Positions 56,930-64,000 of a stretch of 64,000 nt of DNA are shown here, in pieces. This DNA is from Cladorhizidae sp. MBARI D1340-BT2. Its lineage: Eukaryota; Porifera; Demospongiae; Poecilosclerida; Cladorhizidae. Where the stretch lies: assembly GCA_028752905.1 (NCBI GenBank), contig JAQNBH010000013.1, forward strand, positions 29,508,582-29,572,581. The letters are read 5' to 3'. The notes beneath the pieces are model-generated. The model did not search any database. It was not told where the DNA came from and saw only the letters and a program-made list of their open reading frames with translations. A program made the position numbers and the translations under genes. Numbering within the stretch: position 1 is the first letter of the stretch; every line of letters starts with the position of its first letter.

Positions 56930-57177
56930 AGTGCTAATCCCAGGATAGAGCAACTCTGCAAGTGCTCAATCCCAGGATAGAGCAACTCTGCATGTACTCA
57001 ATCCCTCGATAAAGCAACTCAGCAAGTGCTCTATCCTGGGATAGAGCAAATCTTATGTTTGCGCCAGCTCAATCCTGGGAATGTGCGCACAATCCCAGGA
57101 TCGCGCAAGCAAACCTGGAATCTGCGAATGAGCAGCTCAATCCTGGGATTGCGCTAATTCGAGGTTTGCGCGTAACA
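56930..57177. repeat. Right end of Ginger B: subterminal repeats and TIR
   Basis: Three or four copies of caactctgcaagtgctcaat then cccaggatagag precede the TIR proper (57103-57177). The caatcccaggat core also occurs inside both TIRs, which suggests repeated protein-binding sites. Confidence 0.8.
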
Positions 57178-57552
57178 TATATATATATAACTATATAAGT
57201 ATGTAGGTACTATGCATGCATGTATATATATCTATATATACATATATAACTATATAAGTATGTAGGTACTATGTATGCATGTATATATATATATATAACT
57301 ATATAAGTATGTAGGTACTATATATGCATGTATATATAAGTATGTAGGTACTATGTATATATATATAACTATATAAGTATGTAGGCACTATATATACATG
57401 TATAAATATATAACTATATAAGTATGTAGGTACTATGTATGCATATATATATATAACTATTATAAGTATGTAGGTACTATGTATGCATGTATATATATAT
57501 AAATACACTGTATAAGTATGTAGGTGTATGCATGTATATAATATGTATATAT
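57178..57552. repeat. TA-rich array, left part
   Basis: Tandem units of about 45 bp: actatataagtatgtaggta then ctatgtatgcatgtatatat. The array continues after the hAT insertion at 58736. Confidence 0.92.
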
Positions 57553-58735
57553 CAGGGGCGTAGGAAGCAATTCTCAAGTGTAGAGGCCCTGTCAAATTTT
57601 TCGCCTTGCCACACCAGGGTGTGGTTTTACAAAGGTGGGTTTGGTTTGGAAACTTACAAAAAACAACTTCATGCATGCATTTTCAAACCTTACCTAATGT
57701 CAGTCAGAGGGAACTTGCTGCAATGATGGGCACACTACAAGCCAGGACCCATCCCTTGACGATGCTTGAAGTGCTATTATCACCATTACTATATACAATT
57801 ATGTTATTGTTTCTCATAAGATATAATAGTTGTTGCTATTACATCACATATATTATCAGGTCTAAATCAGTTTGTTTAAATTTATCAAAGATATTTTCTC
57901 GGCGACTATATAGATTCTCTGATAAATTCATTGCCTATCTCTACTAAACTCAATCGATCAGTGCGATGTTTGTGCACATTCAAGGCAGAGTTCGCCGGTT
58001 TTACTCAGGGCTTGGGTATAACCCGGGTTAGGTTAAATACATTTTACCCGGTTTTACCCAGGTTTTACTCAAACATGGATACAACCCAGGATAAAATAAT
58101 AGACACAATATATTTATTATAAACTGTAAAGATATTATAAGAAATTAACTCTGTAATCAGGAAGTAAGACATTCAAACTGTAAAGAACTAGACAAAAACA
58201 GGAGCTGTGTCTCACTCGGCATTTATTTACCAAGTGATGTTACCAAGTGATAAGGTTGTATACTCGAGTATATATATTTTATTTAATGATTTATTTAAAT
58301 ATTTAAACAAGATTCATGGGATTAAAGTCCAATTGATATGCAAGTTAAGCAGATTTGATAGTCAATCTCCTGAGGTCCTCGCAGGAGCCTGTGGCAGAAG
58401 ACGAGTTTCTAGGCATCCTAATTTTTGTAATTGCAGTATATCCTTCCAATTAGAGAAGCCCTTGGTAATGAAGGCTGCATCTGACCACTGAAGCTTCTTC
58501 TCTTCACTTGCTTTAGCACATCTCTGCCCTCCATGTAGTGTATCCAAGGCCACCTGAGGAACTGGAAACTTCTCTTTACCACACATTTCTTTTCAAATTC
58601 TGAAACGGAAATCCTTCGGGCTGATGCGGCATTCACACAACTCGTGGGTGCGCGCATTTTTTTTTTTTTTTGTTTTTTTTTTGTTTTTTTTTTGCGGCCA
58701 TGGCCGCTCCAGCCGCTGCAGTTCCTACGCCCTTG
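57553..58735 (-). mobile_element. Non-autonomous hAT splitting the TA-rich array
   Basis: The ends CAGGGGCGTAGGAA (57553) and, inverted, CAAGGGCGTAGGAA (ending 58735) are flanked by TATAT on both sides. The repeat context makes this TSD weak, but 5 bp agrees with the two other hATs. The interior keeps only an N-terminal zinc-finger relic on the minus strand and a long T-rich run (58655-58695). Confidence 0.78.
58362..58657 (-). pseudogene. TTF-type zinc-finger relic of the 1.2-kb hAT
   Basis: CAKASEEKKLQWSDAAFITK then GFSNWKDI resembles the GFxNWKDATxxFxxH part of ZMYM1-like hAT transposases (compare GFHNWKDATRAFKKHQ at 25.9 kb). The core and C-terminal domains are absent, so the element depended on another copy for movement. 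Confidence 0.65.
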
Positions 58736-59035
58736 TATATAACTATATAAGTATGTAGATACTTATTTATGCATGTGTATATATATATATAACCATATAA
58801 GTATGTAGGTACTTATGTATGCATGTACATATATATAACTATATAAGTATGTAGGCACTATGTATGCATGTATATATATAACTATATAAGTATGTAGGTA
58901 CTATGTATGCATGTATATTATAACTATATAAGTATGTAGGTGTATGCATGTATATAACTACTGTATATAAGTATGTAGGTACTATGTATGCATTGTATAT
59001 CAACTATATTAGTATGTAGGCACTATGTATGCATG
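58736..59035. repeat. TA-rich array, right part
   Basis: Same unit as 57178-57552, including gtatgtaggtactatgtatg. It runs directly into the 57-bp minisatellite. Confidence 0.92.
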
Positions 59036-60462
59036 ACCTGCCTATCCCTGGCAGAGGGTGGCATCAGACATGTGTGCTCTCACATTCAGGCTACCGGCCT
59101 ATCCCTGGCAGAGGGTGGCATCACATCTGTGTGCTCTCACATTCAGGCTACCTGACTATCCCTGGCAGAGGGTGGCATCAGACCTGTGTGCTCTCACATT
59201 CAGGCTACATGACTATCCCTGGCAGAGGGTGGCATCAGACCTGTGTGCTCTCACATTCAGGCTACCTGCCTATCCCTGGCAGAGGTGGCATCAGACCTGT
59301 GTGCTCTCACATTCAGGCTACCTGACTATCCCTGGCAGAGGGTGGCATCAGACCTGTGTGCTCTCTCATTCAGGCTACCTGCCTATCCCTGGCAGAGGGT
59401 GGCATCAGACCTGTGTGCTCTCACATTCAGGCTACCTGACTATGCCTGGCAGAGGGAGGCATCAGACCTGTGTGCTCTCACATTCAGGCTACCTGACTAT
59501 CCCTGGGAGAGGGTGGCATCACATCTGTGTGCTCTCACATTCAGGCTACCTGCCTATCCCTGGCAGAGGGTGGCATCAGACATGTGTGCTCTCACATTCA
59601 GGCTACCAGCCTATCCCTGGCAGAGGGTGGCATCAGACCTGTGTGCTCTCACATTTAGGCTACCTGCCTATCCCTGGCAGAGGGTGGCATCAGACCTGTG
59701 TGCTCTCACATTCAGGCTACCTGACTATCCCTGGCAGAGGGTGGCATCAGACCTGTGTGCTCTCACATTCAGGCTACCGGCCTATCCCTGGCAGAGGGTG
59801 GCATCACATCTGTGTGCTCTCACATTCAGGCTACCTGACTATCCCTGGCAGAGGGTGGCATCAGACCTGTGTGCTCTCACATTCAGGCTACATGACTATC
59901 CCTGGCAGAGGGTGGCATCAGACCTGTGTGCTCTCACATTCAGGATACCTAACTATCCCTGGCAGAGGGTGGAATCAGACCTGTGTGCTCTCACATTCAG
60001 GCTACCGGCCTATCCCTGGCAGAGGGTGACATCAGACCTGTGTACTCTCACATTCAGGATACCTAACTATCCCTGGCAGAGGGTGGAATCAGACCTGTGT
60101 GCTCTCACATTCAGGCTACCTGCCTATCCCTGGCAGAGGGTGGCATCATACCTGTGTACTCTCACATTCAGGCTACCTGACTATCCCTGGCAGAGGGTGG
60201 CATCAGACCTGTGTGCTCTCACATTCAGGCTACCGGCCTATCCCTGGCAGAGGGTGGCATCAGACCTGTGTGCTCTCACATTCAGGATACCTAACTATCC
60301 CTGGCAGAGGGTGGCATCAGACCTGTGTGCTCTCACATTCAGGCTACATGACTATCCCTGGCAGAGGGTGGCATCAGACCTGTGTGCTCTCACATTCAGG
60401 ATACCAACTATCCCTGGCAGAGGGTGGCATCAGACCTGTGTGCTCTCACATTAAGGCTACCT
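59036..60462. repeat. Minisatellite, 57-bp unit, ~25 copies
   Basis: The unit is tatccctggcagagggtggc, then atcagacctgtgtgctctca, then cattcaggctacctgac. One unit has lost a base near 59285, shifting frames. Since 57 is 19 codons, misleading frames of up to 403 codons appear; there is no sign of a real protein. Confidence 0.95.
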
Positions 60463-61010
60463 TGAGGTCATCAAACTATCAAATACAATGTCATCCAGAA
60501 TTATCCAATCCTTCAAGACAGTGTTCTCAAGTCATGGGTTCCAGAAATGGTATCAGCAACAATGGCACCCAATACTTGTCAAATGAATTTGCAGAGATTG
60601 CAAAGTCCTATGATTTCTGCCACATCACCAGCAGCTCCCATCCCTCCTCAGTAATGGACAAGTGGAGAGAGGAGACAGCAGATCCATACATGGCCCTCCT
60701 CATGTATCGTTCAACACCCTTCACTTGTGTGACCTCTCACCTGTGGAACTCTCAATGGGAAGGAAACTGAGAGCAAATATCCCTCAACTGCCAGAGATTC
60801 CCAAGTATGGAATAGCACAGATGGCCAGAGAAGAAGACAAGGACAAGTTGACTCACATGCAGACACCCCTAGGTCATATCTACCTTGTCAACACCTCCAG
60901 GGGTCTAGTGAGAAGGAATTGCCGAGACATAAATGAGACCGGAGAAACCCACAGACTCCAGCAACAGGGAAGAAGCCAACCCAACACACCCTCACCAAAT
61001 AATAACTAGA
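60463..61010 (+). pseudogene. Ty3/gypsy integrase 3' part (K02A2.6-like)
   Basis: In changing frames: SSRIIQSFKTVFSSHGF, an NGTQYLSNEFAEIAKSYDFC stretch (second catalytic Asp changed to Asn, or shifted), CHITSSS, then YMALLMYRSTPF and SPVELSMGRKLRANIPQLPE, and the C-terminal tail YLVNTSRGLVRRNCRDINET. This is the usual end of K02A2.6-like gypsy pol proteins. It starts abruptly at the end of the 57-bp minisatellite, and no LTRs were seen. Confidence 0.8.
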
Positions 61011-61208
61011 TCAAGAACTGGTACCACCATCCATCCCCTGACAGACATTGCTGTCTTGGGGAAAAGGGAGGTGTGGCACTACCATTGCCACCCATGTGAC
61101 ATGTGTTGATGACTAATTGCGCAAGACTAAAGAGAGTCTATTATTATATGGAATGCGTTGTTTGATGTATATCTGGATGTGTGCTCATTGGAATCAGTTA
61201 CTCAATAC

Positions 61209-61505
61209 CACAAAGGGCAAGGGTCAACATGCATAGGAGTTGTGTGGCACAGGGAACATGCATAGGAGTTGTGTGGCACAGGGCAACATGCATGGGAGTT
61301 GTGTGGCACAGGGCAACATGCATGGGAGTTGTGTGGCACAGGGCAACATGCATAGGAGTTGTGTGGCACAGGACAACATGCATAGGAGTTGTGTGGCACA
61401 GGGCAACATGCATAGGAGTTGTGTGGCACAGGGCAACATGCATAGGAGGTATGTGGCACAGGGCAACATGCATAGTAGTTGTGTGGCAGAGGGCAACATG
61501 CTTGT
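61209..61505. repeat. Minisatellite, 30-bp unit, ~10 copies
   Basis: The unit is ggagttgtgtggcacagggc then aacatgcata. Open frames on both strands follow from the period of 30. Confidence 0.95.
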
Positions 61506-61509
61506 GAGG

Positions 61510-61920
61510 GCTTACTTGTGAGGGCTTACTTTACTACCTTGGCCTCATCTTACCCACTGTAGATGCACTATGCAATATAGGCCTACACATATATACATGA
61601 ACTAATAATTATTACATTACACCTCACAAGTATGAAAGAGGATCAAATCATCCTGTTGTCCACGAGTGAAGTGAGTCCTGGCTGGGGACTTGAACAGAAC
61701 AAATTGCATTGCCTTGCAGGACTTGTGTATCTATGGGGTCAGACTAAAACACAGACCACATGGGCCAAGAGCTAGGGCCAGGGCTAGAGATGGGGCTAGT
61801 GTTAGGTTAGCTAGGCCCATTACTAGAGTAAGATTAAAACTTAGGCCTAGCCCTAACATACCTAACACACCAAGTGCTATGGCTGGACAGCTGGGAAAGA
61901 AAATAAGCGTGGCCTGTGCT
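61510..61920. other. Spacer with short imperfect repeats
   Basis: Contains gggctaggg-type repetition at about 61770-61860. No gene seen. Confidence 0.45.
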
Positions 61921-61922
61921 TA

Positions 61923-62412
61923 GAAGTTTCTACTGGCCAAGACCCGGAAAGGATGTGGCTACTGGTGCAAGGAGTGTGCAGAGTGCCAACGAGGAAACAG
62001 AAATCACAGAGCAAAAGCTCCCTTGGTGCCTCTACCAGTGATGGAGGAGCCCTTCAAGTGGATAGATATGGACATCGTGGGCACATTGCAAAGGCAAAGA
62101 AAGGCAACAAATTCATCTTGACCATGATGGGCTTTGCCACGACATTTCCAGAAACAATCCCTCTCAAGAAAGTGGAAGCCTAGACGGTGGCTGAAGCCTT
62201 TGCCAAGTGTTTACAAGAATGAATGAGCATACCAGAAGAGATCCTGACAGATCAACAATCTAACTTTTGTTCGAACCTGATGTCCTCAGTGTTCGACCTG
62301 CTGAAGATAAAGTACATCAGGACTACTCCATAACACCCCCAGACAGATGGAATGTTGGAATGTTTCCATGCAACCCTGAAAGCCATGCTAAGGAAGACAG
62401 CTAGAGAGGACC
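61923..62412 (+). pseudogene. Ty3/gypsy integrase fragment
   Basis: GCGYWCKECAECQRGNRNH is the CC half of the zinc-binding domain. It is followed by KAPLVPLPVMEEPFKWIDMD and IVGTL (first catalytic Asp), then EILTDQQSNFCSNLMSSVFD (second Asp) and HPQTDGMLECFHATLKAMLR (Glu). Frame changes near 62090 and stops near 62183 and 62332 interrupt it. It runs straight into minisatellite B. It differs from the fragment at 60.5-61.0 kb and is a separate insertion. Confidence 0.8.
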
Positions 62413-62812
62413 AGGACAGATCTCAACTAACAAGGATATAACCTCAACTAGCAAGGACAAGGAGAGAACCTCAACTAGCCAGGACAAGGAGAGAACCTCA
62501 ACTAGCCAGGACAAGGAGAGAACCTTAACTAGCCAGGACAAGGAGAGAACCTCAACTAGCCAGGACAAGGATATAACCTCAACTAGCCAGGACAAGGAGA
62601 GAACCTCAACTAGCCAGGACAAGGAGAGAACCTCAACTAGCCAGGACAAGGATATAACCTCAACTAGCCAGGACAAGGAGAGAACCTCAACTAGCCAGGA
62701 CAACGAGAGAACCTCAACTAGCCAGGACAAGGAGAGAACCTCAACTAGCCAGGACAAGGAGAGAACCTCAACTAGCCAGGCCAAGGAGAGAACCTCAACT
62801 AGGCCTGACTAA
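62413..62812. repeat. Minisatellite B, array 2 (27-bp unit)
   Basis: About 14 copies of the same unit as 20903-21297 (gacaaggagagaacctcaac plus tagccag), including the shared atataacc variant. Confidence 0.95.
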
Positions 62813-63759
62813 CCAAGTCAAGGTTAGAACTTCAGCCTTACTTGCATGCCTCTATAGACAACCTAAATTACACTCAAGACCACAATGCCCTCACTCTAAA
62901 CACTCCTCCCTCCAATCATATACTAACTCACATCCAAATGCACACTGTAATGAACCCGACCTCTGCCAACACCCAGGAGGGGCGGTACCACCCTGCTGCA
63001 TACCAATCCTATAGTAGCCAGGGTCAATTGGCGATGGAGAAGGCAAGGGTCAGACTGCAAACAAGGAGTATTAGTCAAAGCCCACCCTTTACCAACTGGG
63101 ATAATGTCTGGAGACAGCAGCATTGGAAATCTAATATCCAACAAGGTAATTAAAATTATCCACAAATACCTGATTAGCCCTCCTAACACTCCTTGATTAT
63201 TGGACTAGGAATGTGTATTACTTTGCATATTTAAGGAGAGGTGAGGGTCAAGGACTCTAGCAGCTACTTAGTAGCGGTCAATTTTGCCAACTAGTAACTG
63301 AAACTAAACTAAGTTCTGCCATCAACTACTTGATTTCGACTTGTAGACCATCAGTACTCTTTCTCCCTAATAATGGTCATCACTCATGTTTCTATATATT
63401 ATATGTACTGTCGTGATAATAACTGTCGTGATAATAATAAATACTAGTGGGTGCTAATTAGTGCATACTTGTCTCTGCCCACAGCCTTCAAGGAGCCAGT
63501 GGATGCTGGGAGCATTTATATCCAAGAGGCCTCCACCTGGCGAAGATGAGGGCAGGAGACCTCCCTCCACCACATCCCGAAGGGGAGGGATCACAGGATG
63601 CTAGGCCACACCCATAATCATTATTTTAATTGGAATTTCCTTCTGGACAAAGGAAGTCTTCAACTCTTACAAGTTCCATTATCTGTTGTAAGTGGAGGAC
63701 AATAAAAGCTTCATTGAATCATGCATTATAATTCATCAACTATAATTGCCAACAGAATA
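62813..63759. repeat. Segmental duplication, copy 2 flank
   Basis: The part to ~63230 matches 21.3-21.75 kb. The segment gctaattagtgcatactt (~63450) matches 23.61 kb. From agaggcctccacctgg (~63523) on, it matches 32.05-32.29 kb. It lacks the 1.7-kb element and the 8.4-kb nested insertion found in copy 1. Confidence 0.8.
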
Positions 63760-64000
63760 CTAAAATATATCAATCTTATTAGAGTACAAGTCAGTAGTAT
63801 ACACAAACCCATCTTGATCTACACACATATCACCATAGCCTACACCACCAAATGAGGTGATATAGTCTCCCTCAGTGGTGAACACTACTATCTTACGTAC
63901 AACAGCATCTGCCACATGCACATACTGACCAGCTACACACACACCACGTGGATACTTCAACCTCTTCACACCATCCTCATCACAGCCAAAGGAGCGCAGG
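63760..64000 (-). CDS. TRIM-NHL paralogue, C-terminal NHL part (cut by window end)
   Basis: The last ~80 codons match the end of the 32.3-kb gene almost residue for residue: FGCDEDGVKRL, GVCVAGQYVHVADA, IVVFTTEGDYITSFGG, MCVDQDGFVYTTD, and the identical last residues YSNKIDIF. Differences such as YVHVADAVVRK for YVYVADDGECK show it is a diverged duplicate. The frame is open to the window edge. RING and B-boxes, if present, lie outside. Confidence 0.9.
   Translation of the reverse strand, partial: LRSFGCDEDGVKRLKYPRGVCVAGQYVHVADAVVRKIVVFTTEGDYITSFGGVGYGDMCVDQDGFVYTTDLYSNKIDIF

Larger units (their letters stand above)
52520..57177 (+). mobile_element. Ginger1-type DNA transposon B, 4.66 kb, near full length
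   Basis: TIRs of ~75 bp start TGTTACGCGCAAACCTCGAA at 52520 and, inverted, at 57177. TATA flanks both sides (52516-52519, 57178-57181); because the surroundings are TA-rich, the TSD is less diagnostic than the TIRs. TGTNR termini, a 4-bp TSD, an intron-containing integrase with GPY/F-like tail, and Ulp1 and PHD modules all match the Ginger1 group of cut-and-paste transposons related to gypsy integrases. It inserted just downstream of the DUF7869-like fragment. Frameshifts suggest inactivity. Confidence 0.9.

Noticed and set aside
52520..57177. Polinton/Maverick element (integrase plus cysteine protease)
   Set aside because: It is only 4.7 kb, with 4-bp flanks, no DNA polymerase B, packaging ATPase or capsid genes, and Ginger1 termini and PHD/CXC modules.
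59243..60454. A 403-codon open frame that looks like a large repeat protein
   Set aside because: It is a 57-bp minisatellite read in frame; parallel frames are also open, a one-base loss shifts it mid-array, and it has no other domain.

Overview
This is eukaryotic, almost certainly invertebrate metazoan, nuclear DNA. A multi-exon isoleucyl-tRNA synthetase gene with GT-AG introns and a RING/B-box/filamin/NHL (TRIM2/3/71-like) gene point to an animal. The rest is AT-rich, full of minisatellites and packed with mobile DNA: Gmr1-like Ty3/gypsy, BEL/Pao, CR1/L2-like non-LTR, Ginger, several hAT types and TTAA-flanked MITEs. That mix fits an early-branching animal such as a demosponge, but the species is an inference. 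No prokaryotic operon, rRNA, tRNA or CRISPR array was recognised.

Layout. 0-2.1 kb: decayed copy of a DUF7869-like gene, then a ~45-bp minisatellite. 5.4-16.9 kb (minus): 3' exons of cytosolic isoleucyl-tRNA synthetase (IARS1). Its introns hold an AAT microsatellite, a 45-bp minisatellite, a foldback MITE and a 5.2-kb Gmr1-like LTR retrotransposon with a 5-bp target duplication. 17-21.3 kb: minisatellites and a BEL/Pao relic. 21.8-23.5 kb: an unclassified 1.7-kb inverted-repeat element. 23.63-32.04 kb: a three-level nest, with a hAT (5-bp TSD) inside a Ginger element (TSD CCGG) inside another hAT (6-bp TSD). 32.3-34.5 kb (minus): an intact single-exon TRIM-NHL gene. 35-45 kb: non-LTR, hAT and minisatellite debris. 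45.8-49.2 kb: a hAT with a 5-bp TSD, itself split by a TTAA MITE. 51.2-52.3 kb: a second DUF7869-like gene fragment. 52.5-57.2 kb: an almost full-length Ginger1-type transposon (integrase, CXC, Ulp1-like protease, PHD finger). 57.2-59.0 kb: a microsatellite-like array split by a third hAT. 59-62.8 kb: minisatellites and gypsy integrase relics. 62.8-64 kb: a duplicate of the TRIM-NHL 3' end and its flank, cut by the window end.

Only the TRIM-NHL gene is clearly intact. IARS1 is real by exon structure and homology, but it is partial here and carries an in-frame TAA in one exon. Nearly all other coding sequence is transposon-derived and broken by stops, frameshifts or deletions. The most informative signals are the exact element boundaries (TIRs plus target-site duplications). 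They allow the insertion order to be reconstructed and show a gypsy element with integrase ahead of reverse transcriptase, two Ginger elements at different stages of decay, and a segmental duplication around the TRIM gene.
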